This document shows positions 1 through 6,693 of a stretch of DNA of 12,873 bases, piece after piece. How positions within the stretch are numbered: the stretch's first letter is position 1; the number at the start of each line of letters is the position of its first letter. Below the pieces are notes generated by a model. That model did no database searches. It saw only the letters and a program-made list of their open reading frames with translations, and was not told where the DNA came from. Origin of the DNA: Bdellovibrionales bacterium (lineage in GTDB: Bacteria > Bdellovibrionota > UBA2428); assembly GCA_018266335.1 (NCBI GenBank), contig JAFEAR010000247.1, positions 1 through 12,873 on the forward strand. Reading direction: 5' to 3'. The translations under genes were made by a program, and so were the position numbers.

Positions 1-382
1 ACACCGCGTAGGTGGTAAGGCGGGTGTCCTTGTAGGGATTAAAATCGCGAATCGCGCGCAGCAGGCCCACGTTGCCTTCTTGTACGAGATCCAAAATGCG
101 GGCGCCGTAGCGCGCGTACTCGAAGGCGATTTTAACGACGAAGCGTAAATTAGATTGCGCAAGTTTTTGAATGGCCGCGGGGTCGTGGTGTTCGAAAACT
201 TGCTTGGCGAGTGCGAATTCTTCTTCGGCCGTGAGCAAGGGGTACTTGGCTACCTCACTCATGTAGGTGCTCAGGACGTCGCGCTCGGCGGGCAGGTTTT
301 TTGACGATTCCACGGGTACGAGTGCGGATTCGCTCTCGAGGAGTTCCGTATCGTCCTGTTTTTTCTTGGATTTTCGCGTCAT
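1..382 (-). CDS. rpoH: RNA polymerase sigma factor, sigma-70 family, RpoH-like (partial, C-terminus beyond window)
   Basis: Alternative sigma factor that binds core RNA polymerase and directs it to a promoter class, heat-shock type if truly RpoH. Reading leftwards from the ATG at 382-380, the frame is open for 127 codons to the window edge, so only the N-terminal part is seen. After a charged start (MTRKSKKKQDDTE) comes region 1.2 (YMSEVAKYPLLTAEEEFALA, about residues 42-61). Region 2.1 follows (SNLRFVVKIAFEYARYGARI). Region 2.2, the core-binding part, is DLVQEGNVGLLRAIRDFNP, followed by TRLTTYAV. The 'YP-LLTAEEE' opening and the 'FNP...RL..YAV' ending resemble RpoH more than RpoD, and there is no long region 1.1. 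A weak AAGGC lies 6 bases before the ATG. It is divergent from the HNH gene with a 49-bp gap. The sigma-70 family is certain; the RpoH assignment is likely but depends on unseen regions 3-4. Confidence 0.85.
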   Translation of the reverse strand, partial: MTRKSKKKQDDTELLESESALVPVESSKNLPAERDVLSTYMSEVAKYPLLTAEEEFALAKQVFEHHDPAAIQKLAQSNLRFVVKIAFEYARYGARILDLVQEGNVGLLRAIRDFNPYKDTRLTTYAV

Positions 383-416
383 ATCGTTGCCTTGTTCCCG
401 GCCCCCTTAGATTTGC

Positions 417-422
417 TACAAT
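417..422 (+). promoter_or_regulatory. -10-like box TACAAT close upstream of the HNH gene
   Basis: TACAAT matches the sigma-70 -10 consensus at 5 of 6 positions and ends 9 bases before the ATG at 432. Normal start-site spacing would leave only a 1-3 base leader. The best -35 candidate, TTGTTC at 392-397, has a long 19-base spacer. The reverse strand reads TATTGTA over the same bases, so the site could also serve the divergent sigma-factor gene. Weak call. Confidence 0.3.
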
Positions 423-431
423 AGAGAGAGG

Positions 432-986
432 ATGACAAGCTCGCTTGAAGGCGTTCGGGTCCTGGTCCTGAACGCTTCCTATGAACCCATTCGAATTGTC
501 CACTGGCAGCGCGCCATGGTTCTTGCCCTCGGGGGCAAAATTGAAATTTTGGAATCCTACCCAGATGTTTTTGTTCGCACCGTAAGCGAAAAGTACCCGG
601 TGCCGGCGGTCATTAAACTTTCGCGTTTCTTCACGCTCCGTAAACTACGGACGAAGGCGCGCTTTACGCGGCAGCACGTGTTCGCGCGCGACGGCTTTCG
701 GTGTCAGTACTGCAAGGAAACTTTTCCCTCGAAGGAACTAACGTTGGATCACGTCGTGCCGCTGGTGCGGGGTGGACGTACGTCATGGTCGAACATTGTG
801 GCTTGTTGCGCCGATTGCAATCAGAAGAAGGGTGGGCGGACGCCCCAGGAAGCCGGCCTGCAGCTCCTTAAGGTACCTAAGGAGCCGCAGATCGGGTTTA
901 TTCCGGACCTCTTGTTTTACAGCAACAAGTCCATGCCGGAGCCGTGGCGCCCCTTCGTGAACGCCACTCATCTCACAGCCTATTAA
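432..986 (+). CDS. HNH endonuclease family protein (McrA-like HNH domain)
   Basis: A 184-residue protein with a zinc-ribbon-supported HNH nuclease domain in its central half. It shows C91-x2-C94, the D106-H107 catalytic pair (LDHVVPLVRGG), N121 and C126-x2-C129 followed by N130. The N-terminal part (LVLNASYEPIRIVHWQRAM) and the tail (PEPWRPF) are typical of a widespread single-domain HNH family found as a housekeeping-style orphan in many bacteria. The family fold is well supported; the biological role (DNA repair, nicking or otherwise) is not known to me. The ATG is preceded by a GAGAGAGG purine run that serves as ribosome binding site. The gene is convergent with ssb, with only 13 bp between the two stops. 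There is no restriction-modification partner next to it, so a restriction role is not suggested by context. Confidence 0.9.
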   Translation: MTSSLEGVRVLVLNASYEPIRIVHWQRAMVLALGGKIEILESYPDVFVRTVSEKYPVPAVIKLSRFFTLRKLRTKARFTRQHVFARDGFRCQYCKETFPSKELTLDHVVPLVRGGRTSWSNIVACCADCNQKKGGRTPQEAGLQLLKVPKEPQIGFIPDLLFYSNKSMPEPWRPFVNATHLTAY

Positions 987-999
987 TTACTAACTTGAT

Positions 1000-1458
1000 C
1001 TAAAACGGAATGTCGTCCGTGGCGTTGGAGCTTCCGCCGCCGTGGTTGTCGAATTCCGGAGGTGCGCCGAACGGATCTTCTCCGCCGCCGTGTCCGGCAT
1101 CCATTCCGCCGCGCGAAGCACTGCCGCCGGCACTGTCGAGGAATTGAACCGTGTTCGCCACGATTTCCGTGGTGTAACGCTTCTGACCTTCTTTATCGTC
1201 CCAAGCGCGCGTTTGGAGGCGACCTTCGATGTACGCCTTGCGACCCTTGGAGAGGTACTTCGAGCAGAGTTCTGCCTGTTTTCCCCATACCACGATGCGG
1301 TGCCACTCCGTGCGCTCCTGCTTTTGACCGGTCTTGTCGTTCCAAGACTCGCTCGTAGCAACGGAGAACGTAGCGACGGCCTGGCCTTGCGGCGTATGGC
1401 GCAGCTCCGGATCTTTTCCGAGGTTACCGATGATGATGACTTTGTTGATTCCTGCCAT
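1000..1458 (-). CDS. ssb: Single-stranded DNA-binding protein
   Basis: SSB coats single-stranded DNA during replication, recombination and repair and recruits partner proteins through its acidic tail. The protein is 152 residues. An OB fold spans residues 1-108, opening [20 protein letters not shown], with W54/W59-type aromatic positions in [11 protein letters not shown] and the [13 protein letters not shown] segment. A Gly-rich linker follows (about 109-146), and it ends in the canonical DDIPF tip. The frame stays open upstream to 1614, but MAGINKV is the family's invariant start and AAAGG lies about 10 bases upstream, so the ATG at 1458 is chosen. The D15 barrel gene is 106 bp upstream on the same strand and a promoter-like sequence lies in that gap. 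The stop faces the HNH gene stop. Confidence 0.97.
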   Translation of the reverse strand: MAGINKVIIIGNLGKDPELRHTPQGQAVATFSVATSESWNDKTGQKQERTEWHRIVVWGKQAELCSKYLSKGRKAYIEGRLQTRAWDDKEGQKRYTTEIVANTVQFLDSAGGSASRGGMDAGHGGGEDPFGAPPEFDNHGGGSSNATDDIPF

Positions 1459-1512
1459 AGGATTGTGCCTTTCTATCCCCTCACACCGAGGAGATGTTCG
1501 TATTGAAGAAAG

Positions 1513-1541
1513 GATATCCTGCAGGTCGCGGTCGAAGTCAA
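1513..1541 (-). promoter_or_regulatory. Candidate ssb promoter with a palindrome over the -10
   Basis: On the minus strand TTGACT (plus 1536-1541) is followed after exactly 17 bases by GATATC (plus 1513-1518), about 54 bases before the ssb ATG. The -35 is strong (5 of 6) and the -10 is weak. The -10 lies inside a perfect 10-base palindrome, AGGATATCCT (1511-1520), which could be an operator. Confidence 0.4.
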
Positions 1542-1564
1542 ATCGGAGGGTCTCTGGACCTATC

Positions 1565-2890
1565 CTAGTACTCCTCGCCGAAGGTGAGCTGTAAGTTCGA
1601 GCCGGTTGGCGCATAGCCGTAAAGTGTTCGAATCATAAAACTATCGTTGAAAAGAAAGACCGCACTCGTCGAAAGGCTCCAGCCCGTTTGGCTGCCGAGG
1701 CGCCCAAGGTCCACGCCGATGGGAATCCAAACGGGCTCCAAATACTGCCCCCAAGCGCGGCGCGGACGCAGGTGAACGCGAAGGTCGCCGTTAAAAATGA
1801 GTTTGAGTTTTTCGTGAAAACGACCGGCATCGTAACCGCGCAAAGAGTCGGGGCTGCTAATTTCGCTGATAGGGTCAATGCCGCCCACGCCCGACATTTC
1901 CCAGAAGGGCACGTCTCCGTCGAGTGAGTCGAAGGTGGTGCGCGAGGCGAAGGTAAGGTTTTCCCAGCTGGCGTAGCCGCGGTAAATCAAGGTGTAGCGG
2001 CGATAGTCGAACTGACCAATGGGCGGCGCGCCGACTTCCCCGGCCGTTTCGATTTGCCAACCGTGGCGAGAGATCGATTCGCGGTCGCGTTCATCGAGCT
2101 CGATACCAAAACCAAAGTGCGAAGAAATGCCCCCGTGGTAACCCAAAGGCTGATCGGCAAAGAGTTTGGAGTAAACGTCCTCGCTGATGCGCCCCGATTG
2201 ATGGCGCACCGAACCGAAGGTGGTTAGGAAATTCACGTGCCGTCCCTCGAACACAGTGAGCGGAACGAGAATCGAAGTTTGGGTGCCCTGTTCTTCGAGT
2301 GAGTAGCGGAGTTGCTCGCTGGAAAGCTGCTTCGCCGCCGTTTCGGAAGATGGACCAATGCCGTAGTAGCGCGGCTGGGTGGTACGCGAGGACTTCACCC
2401 GAATTTTCCAGCGAGGATCGAAAGGCAGCGATTCAATTTTGGGTAAGTCGAGCGAGGCAAAGGCATTCCACTGATCGGTGTCCGAACGCACGAACATGGC
2501 GTCCAAAGAGTAGAGGCGCGGATTTTTGCGTGACATGTTGCTGAGGTTCACCCGCGCGCCGCCGAAGAATCCGGATCCAGGGGCATTGTAGGCGATGGGA
2601 AAGGCCTGCAGCAGACAGGGGTTCCGAAAACACTGAATGTTGTGATTGCTGGCGAGAGTTTTGACGGTCGACTCGACGCGTTTGGATAAGTCCTTGATCT
2701 CGGTGCCGAGACTCTGAGTATCGTGCGGGATTTCGATTTCGGGATTCAGCGGTGGAAAAACCCCGAAGGGCAGGTTTTCAGGCGTTCCTTCGATGTTTTT
2801 GGACGGCTCGGCTGCGCGGATGCCGACGGACAGCGTCATGCTGATCGCCAGAAATCCTACTCTGCGGGCCTTTCGTCTCATCCTTTGCAT
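1565..2890 (-). CDS. BamA/TamA-family (D15/Omp85-type) outer-membrane beta-barrel protein without POTRA domains
   Basis: A 441-residue exported protein predicted to form a 16-strand-type barrel in the outer membrane. A signal peptide (Arg-rich start, then [16 protein letters not shown]) is followed by a proline-rich segment (35-60), a short helical stretch (60-83) and a Cys pair (C87, C92). From about residue 95 the chain alternates short strands and turns. Family marks are [10 protein letters not shown] (175-184), the Omp85 hallmark LRGY (350-353) followed by GRF (356-358), and a GDLR strand at 368-371. It ends in an aromatic C-terminal residue. There is no room for POTRA domains, so it resembles the stand-alone 'surface antigen (D15)' proteins rather than BamA. 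The ATG at 2890 has TAGG directly against it; the in-frame ATG at 2881 has TTAGGA at 8 bases and may be the true start. It is divergent from the MlaE gene 21 bp away, which hints at a shared role in envelope lipid traffic. Confidence 0.8.
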   Translation of the reverse strand: MQRMRRKARRVGFLAISMTLSVGIRAAEPSKNIEGTPENLPFGVFPPLNPEIEIPHDTQSLGTEIKDLSKRVESTVKTLASNHNIQCFRNPCLLQAFPIAYNAPGSGFFGGARVNLSNMSRKNPRLYSLDAMFVRSDTDQWNAFASLDLPKIESLPFDPRWKIRVKSSRTTQPRYYGIGPSSETAAKQLSSEQLRYSLEEQGTQTSILVPLTVFEGRHVNFLTTFGSVRHQSGRISEDVYSKLFADQPLGYHGGISSHFGFGIELDERDRESISRHGWQIETAGEVGAPPIGQFDYRRYTLIYRGYASWENLTFASRTTFDSLDGDVPFWEMSGVGGIDPISEISSPDSLRGYDAGRFHEKLKLIFNGDLRVHLRPRRAWGQYLEPVWIPIGVDLGRLGSQTGWSLSTSAVFLFNDSFMIRTLYGYAPTGSNLQLTFGEEY

Positions 2891-2911
2891 CCTAACATCC
2901 GAAAAAAGAGC

Positions 2912-3694
2912 GTGGGATTTTCCTTTCGAGCCTTTTTTTCTTTCGTGGCTTCCGTATGGCGAGCGCTTTTAAAAGATAAGCCGCTCGCGCGCCATGATGT
3001 ACGTCAAGTGATTTTACGGCAAGTCTATTTCACCGGCATTCAGGCCTTTCGACTCGTGGCGATTGCCGCGCTGATTTTCGGCATCGTGGCGGTGGCGCAG
3101 AGTGGCGGACAATTGCGCCGCTTGGGTGGATCGGACGTCCTGGGCGGCATTTTGGTGGCCACTTTTATTCGGGAACTAGGGCCTATGCTCACCCTGGTGG
3201 TGGTCGTGGCGCGCTCCGTTTCGGCCGTGGCCTCGGAATTATCGGCCATGAAATCCAACGGTGAGATCGATGGCCTGCGTGCAACCGGGGTCTCGCCGCT
3301 GAGTTACTTGGTGGTGTCGCGCGTGGTGTCGGGCGCGGTTTCAACCCTCCTGCTGGCCATGCACTTCGTGTGGATCGCAATGGCCGTGGGTTTCGTTACG
3401 GCGCAGTTGTTCATTGATATGCCTTGGGATCGCTACATCATGGGTGTCACCTCGTCGCTGGCACCCATCGACCTGTTTATTTTCTTTACCAAGACCTTCG
3501 TGCTGGGACTCTTCGTATTTTTCTTGGCTTGTTTTTGTGGATTGCGCACGAGCGGCGCGAGTTTTGAAATTCCGCAGGCCACCACGAAGGCGGTCGTGTG
3601 GTCGTTCATGTTCTGTTTCGGGGCGCAGCTCCTCATCTCGGGTATTTACTACTTCTTCGCCTTTGAACGTTTGGGATTGGCGGGGGTCTTGTGA
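2912..3694 (+). CDS. mlaE: MlaE-family ABC transporter permease (lipid transport)
   Basis: Inner-membrane permease of an MCE-type phospholipid transporter. From the GTG at 2912 it is 260 residues, the usual MlaE length. Family features are the amphipathic N-terminal helix (residues 4-36), then RQVYFTGIQAFRLVAIAALIFGIVAVAQ as first membrane segment. The diagnostic block follows: IRELGPMLTLVVVVARSVSA (87-106), ASELSAMKSNGEIDGLRATG (107-126), PLSYLVVSRVVSG (129-141). Further membrane segments lie near 142-168, 187-210 and 226-250. The frame remains open upstream to 2723, but that stretch lies over the divergent barrel gene's signal peptide and has no MlaE character, so GTG 2912 (AAGAG just before it) is preferred; GTG 2945 is a weaker option. 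The stop overlaps the next gene's GTG by 4 bases (GTGA). It is the first gene of the + strand envelope cluster. Confidence 0.9.
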   Translation: MGFSFRAFFSFVASVWRALLKDKPLARHDVRQVILRQVYFTGIQAFRLVAIAALIFGIVAVAQSGGQLRRLGGSDVLGGILVATFIRELGPMLTLVVVVARSVSAVASELSAMKSNGEIDGLRATGVSPLSYLVVSRVVSGAVSTLLLAMHFVWIAMAVGFVTAQLFIDMPWDRYIMGVTSSLAPIDLFIFFTKTFVLGLFVFFLACFCGLRTSGASFEIPQATTKAVVWSFMFCFGAQLLISGIYYFFAFERLGLAGVL

Positions 3695-4521
3695 GCGCGC
3701 CGGTGGAAATTCCCGTCGGCTTTGTGTGGCAGGCCGAAAACTTAGGTGCCGGCTTTTCCGATATGGAAGGGCAAATTTACGACGTAACGCTCAAAATTGC
3801 CTACGGCGAGCGCGTGGCGATTTTGGGGCACGAAAAATCGGGCCGCGCTTATTTGCTGCGCGTGCTGGCCGGCTTGCGCCCGATGCGCAGCGGCCGACTT
3901 AACATTCTAGATGAAGAGTTGCAGGCGCTGCCGTACTGGGCAGATTGGGACGAAATTCTCTCGCACGAGAAACGCCGTAAAATGGGCGTGTGCCTAGAAC
4001 GCGAAGGACTGCTGAGCAACGTGACGGCGCGCGAAGGGCTCGAGATGCTCTTTCGTTTCAAGTACGGCGATCACAACGTCAAGCTGCGCGAAGGCTCGCA
4101 GCGCGTGGTGAACCAGCTCGCGCAGCGCTTTGGTATTTCCGAGATTCTCGACAAGCGTCCGTACAGTCTGACTTCGGCCGAACGTCGCCTGGTGGGTTTG
4201 GCGCGTTCCTTCCTTTCGAAGCCCTCCATTCTTTGCTTAGAGAACCCGTCCGAAAGCATTGGCAACTTGAATCGTCGGCGCTTTTTGGCGGTGTTCGAAG
4301 AAATTTGCTCGCAGCCCGAGCGTACTTTGTTGTTGTCGACCGACGATTGGCCGCTGGCGCTGCATTTTTGCCCGCGGTGGATCGTGATGGAACATGGACG
4401 CGTTGCATTCGACGGCCAGTCCCGCGATTTCCTGCAAACGGAGCACGAATTTGCCCGTCAAATTCGTGACCTCATGGGAAGGGCCCGTTCGGTCGAAGAG
4501 ATATTAGGTAAACAACCATGA
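3691..4521 (+). CDS. MlaF-like ABC ATP-binding-cassette protein with degenerate catalytic motifs (predicted pseudo-ATPase)
   Basis: By position and overall fold this is the cassette subunit of the MlaE-F-D transporter, 276 residues, GTG start overlapping the permease stop. The ABC framework is easy to follow: AILG (43-46), the LLRVLAGL helix after the P-loop, MGVCLEREGLLSNVTAREGL (98-117), the signature helix with VGLARSF (168-174), ILCL (180-183), and a C-terminal EHGRVAFDG strand pair. Each functional motif is changed. Walker A is GHEKSGRA (46-53), with Arg for the invariant Lys and Ala for Ser/Thr. The Q-loop Gln is E103. LSGGQ is LTSAE (160-164). Walker B Asp is E184 and the catalytic Glu is N185. 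The D-loop reads ESIG (188-191). The switch His is D218 in STDD. The frame is uninterrupted and overlaps genes on both sides, which argues against decay. I infer a non-hydrolysing structural or regulatory subunit; low residual ATP binding cannot be excluded. Confidence 0.85.
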   Translation: MSAPVEIPVGFVWQAENLGAGFSDMEGQIYDVTLKIAYGERVAILGHEKSGRAYLLRVLAGLRPMRSGRLNILDEELQALPYWADWDEILSHEKRRKMGVCLEREGLLSNVTAREGLEMLFRFKYGDHNVKLREGSQRVVNQLAQRFGISEILDKRPYSLTSAERRLVGLARSFLSKPSILCLENPSESIGNLNRRRFLAVFEEICSQPERTLLLSTDDWPLALHFCPRWIVMEHGRVAFDGQSRDFLQTEHEFARQIRDLMGRARSVEEILGKQP

Positions 4522-5432
4522 TTCCGAAGAAAACAATTTTTATCTTTGTCGCGGGAGCCCTCGGGTTATTCGGACTGTTGGTGATTGGTTCTTCGCTGCG
4601 CCAGGGGTGGTTTGCCCCGCACGATACCTTCTCCATTGAATTTCCCAGTGGTGATGGACTCACCGATGGCACGCCCGTTTCGATTGCTGGTTTGAAGGCT
4701 GGTCGTGTTACCTCGGTGGAACTGGGCGAGAGCAACAAGGTCATCGTAAAGATCAGCATTCAGAGCAAATTTGCCGACCGGATTCGCGAAGATTCCAAAG
4801 CCCTCGTGGGTCGTCCCTTTATCATCGGCGAAAAGGCCATTTCGATCACGCCGGGTTCTCCCCTCAAGCCGCGTCTCAAAGAGGGCTCGCGCCTTCCGGG
4901 CGAGGAGTCGATGGAAATCACGGACATGCTCAGTGGCGGCCGCATGAGTCCGTACTTCCAAACTTTCACCAAACTTTTGGATCAATTGCGTCTCGTGATC
5001 GAAGGCGATGGTGGCGAGAACAACGCGAACCTGGTGCAAGTGTACCAGCAGGCCTACCGTAGTTTGAAGGCCGTGGAGCGCATGTCCAAAGAAGTAGAAA
5101 TCATGCGTAAGGACTTTGCCACGACCCCGGAAATGAAAAAATTGGTGCGCGAGGCAGCGCAATCTGCCGGCGATGCGCACGACTTGATCAATCAAATGAA
5201 CGAAGCCATGCCGGCCCTGACCAAGCTTTCGGGCGATGTGGGCACCATGCTTCCGGCACTATCCAAAACGCTCGGCGAAACGGTTTTCACTCTTCAGGCC
5301 ATGCAGCGTAGCTTTATTCTGCGTGGTGCAGTGGCGGATCTGAAGAAAGAACAGGCCGAAGAAGAAAAGCGTCGTCCTGCTTCGGTGCCCGAAACCAGCG
5401 TCGAAGACGTTATGAAATCCCAGCACCACTAG
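4518..5432 (+). CDS. mlaD: MlaD-family MCE domain protein with long helical C-terminus
   Basis: Membrane-anchored periplasmic lipid-transfer subunit. It is 304 residues with an N-terminal signal anchor (7-27). An MCE domain spans about residues 36-115: FPSGDGLTDGTPVSIAGLKAGRV at its start, VIVKISI in the middle and ALVGRPFIIGEKAISITPG at its end. After about residue 140 the protein is almost wholly helical (FTKLLDQLRLVIEG, then AYRSLKAVERMSKEVEIMRK, REAAQSAGDAHDLINQMNEA, LKKEQAEEEKRR), finishing in a charged tail. E. coli MlaD is about 180 residues, so the helical part is a clear extension and recalls the helical C-terminal regions of mycobacterial Mce proteins. Its ATG overlaps the ABC gene's stop by 4 bases (ATGA), indicating coupled translation. 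Hexamer formation is known for the family and inferred here. Confidence 0.92.
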   Translation: MIPKKTIFIFVAGALGLFGLLVIGSSLRQGWFAPHDTFSIEFPSGDGLTDGTPVSIAGLKAGRVTSVELGESNKVIVKISIQSKFADRIREDSKALVGRPFIIGEKAISITPGSPLKPRLKEGSRLPGEESMEITDMLSGGRMSPYFQTFTKLLDQLRLVIEGDGGENNANLVQVYQQAYRSLKAVERMSKEVEIMRKDFATTPEMKKLVREAAQSAGDAHDLINQMNEAMPALTKLSGDVGTMLPALSKTLGETVFTLQAMQRSFILRGAVADLKKEQAEEEKRRPASVPETSVEDVMKSQHH

Positions 5433-5461
5433 GCTTGCCAACGGCGAGCCGCTCGTCGATC

Positions 5462-6637
5462 ATGGCCGCCATGACACCTTCCGCCGACCAATTCGTTTGG
5501 CTTCCCGCTTGGGCCTGGAAATTTGTCGGGCGGCATTTGTCCGGTCGCGGATCGCGTCCGGCCGTGCGGTGGATGAATCGTTTTGCGTTTATCGGCGTAG
5601 TGGTGGGCGTTTTTGCCTGGGTCTCCGTGGTGAGCGTCATGAACGGCTTGCAGGGAGAAATTCGCGATAAAATTTTGCTCGAAAAGCCGCACCTCCTTTG
5701 GGAGGGGGCTCCTACGCGGGGTCTCGACGCCAAGGTCGCCGCCCTCAAGGCGACGTCGGGCTTGGAGTTGCGTTCCGTTAAGATGTTGTTGCAAACCGAA
5801 GCTCTCATGGAAATCCCGAGCGGTCGACAAAAGGGGCGTATTGCCGGCGCAGGCGTGGTGCTGCAAGGCATGAATGATGCGCCCTCGGGCGCGCAGATCG
5901 GATCCGAACTGGCCGCTTCGCTGGGCCTCGCCCCCGGGGACGAAATTAAATTGCGAAGCGCTTGGAAATTAGAGGGCGTGCCCCTCGTGCTACGGGTGGC
6001 GAACGTGTTTGAGACGGGCGTGCCGGATATTGACCGCAGTGGTGTGCGTATGTCGCGGGCCGAGTTGGAATCGTGGCTTGGTTTGCAGGATGCGGTCACG
6101 CGCATTGAGGTGCAGCTGGTCGACCCCGCGCGTGCCGACGAAGTTCGCCCCGAAGTGGAGCGGGTCCTGGGTTTGCCGGTTAAGACCTGGCGCGAAACCC
6201 ACGCTTCGCTCTGGTACTCCCTGAAAATCGAAAAAATCTTTATGACCATCGTGGTGTTCTTCATTGTCCTACTGGCCGCGCTGGCGGTGCACTTGGCTCT
6301 CTCTGTACGGGTTGCTGAGAAGACGCGTGAGGTTGGTTTGTTGCGCGCATTGGGGGCCGATGCGGCGCTAGTAAGAAGAATTTTTCTTACTGAGGGCGCG
6401 CTGTTGGGAATTTTGGGTAGTGGACTGGGTCTAGTCCTGAGCTGGATTTTTTGCCGTCTGATTTCGGGTTACGTACGCGCACCGGATTTCTATTATTCGA
6501 CCTCGATCCCCGTGGATTGGAATCTCGCCACGAGTCTCGTGATGGCGGCGATTGCCGTTGGTGCGGCGACGCTGGCTTCGCGCGGGCCCGCACAACGTGC
6601 AAGCCGTTCCACAGTCGTGGAAGCACTGCGGGCGTGA
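5462..6637 (+). CDS. LolC/LolE-family lipoprotein-releasing (FtsX-type) permease
   Basis: Inner-membrane permease of the type that extracts mature lipoproteins for delivery to the outer membrane. From ATG 5462 it has 391 residues with the LolC/E plan. TM1 is FAFIGVVVGVFAWVSVVSVMNG (41-62). A large periplasmic domain follows, containing IGSELAASLGLAPGDEIKL (146-164) and VANVFETGVPDID. Then come TM2 (260-283), the coupling segment EKTREVGLLRALGADAALV (286-304), TM3 (313-335), TM4 (355-373) and the closing SRGPAQRASRSTVVEALR. It begins 29 bases after the MCE gene stop. A TTG at 5435, 2 bases after that stop, and an ATG at 5471 are alternative starts, and none has a good ribosome binding site, so translation may be coupled. 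No LolD-type ATPase lies in the window, so its energy source must be encoded elsewhere. LolC, LolE or a fused LolF-like role cannot be told apart from sequence alone. Confidence 0.88.
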   Translation: MAAMTPSADQFVWLPAWAWKFVGRHLSGRGSRPAVRWMNRFAFIGVVVGVFAWVSVVSVMNGLQGEIRDKILLEKPHLLWEGAPTRGLDAKVAALKATSGLELRSVKMLLQTEALMEIPSGRQKGRIAGAGVVLQGMNDAPSGAQIGSELAASLGLAPGDEIKLRSAWKLEGVPLVLRVANVFETGVPDIDRSGVRMSRAELESWLGLQDAVTRIEVQLVDPARADEVRPEVERVLGLPVKTWRETHASLWYSLKIEKIFMTIVVFFIVLLAALAVHLALSVRVAEKTREVGLLRALGADAALVRRIFLTEGALLGILGSGLGLVLSWIFCRLISGYVRAPDFYYSTSIPVDWNLATSLVMAAIAVGAATLASRGPAQRASRSTVVEALRA

Positions 6638-6656
6638 GAGCGCTAAATTTGTTGGG

Positions 6657-6684
6657 TTGATATTTTAGCCCGCACCTTTACACT
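6657..6684 (+). promoter_or_regulatory. Candidate promoter of the L,D-transpeptidase-like gene
   Basis: TTGATA (6657-6662), a 16-base spacer and TACACT (6679-6684). The -10 ends 9 bases before the ATG at 6694, so a start site at normal spacing would leave almost no leader and would lie downstream of AAAGGA (6685-6690). Either transcription also enters from the upstream cluster or the message is nearly leaderless. Confidence 0.35.
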
Positions 6685-6693
6685 AAAGGACAC

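Noticed and set aside
432..986. HNH gene as part of a restriction or anti-phage system
   Set aside because: Neighbours are a sigma factor and ssb; the family is a common stand-alone gene and no methylase, specificity or defence partner is present.
1042..1506. 154-codon + strand frame opposite ssb
   Set aside because: Shadow of ssb, no domain and no ribosome binding site.
1459..1614. N-terminal extension of the ssb frame by 52 codons
   Set aside because: It overlaps the barrel gene end and the likely ssb promoter; SSB proteins begin at the MAGINKV position.
2723..2911. N-terminal extension of the MlaE frame by 63 codons
   Set aside because: It lies over the signal-peptide region of the divergent barrel gene, has no MlaE similarity, and GTG 2912 gives the normal family length.
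3691..4521. Reading the degenerate ABC gene as a decaying pseudogene
   Set aside because: No stop or frameshift, 4-base overlaps at both ends, and conserved ABC framework residues; selection for a changed role fits better, though it needs testing.
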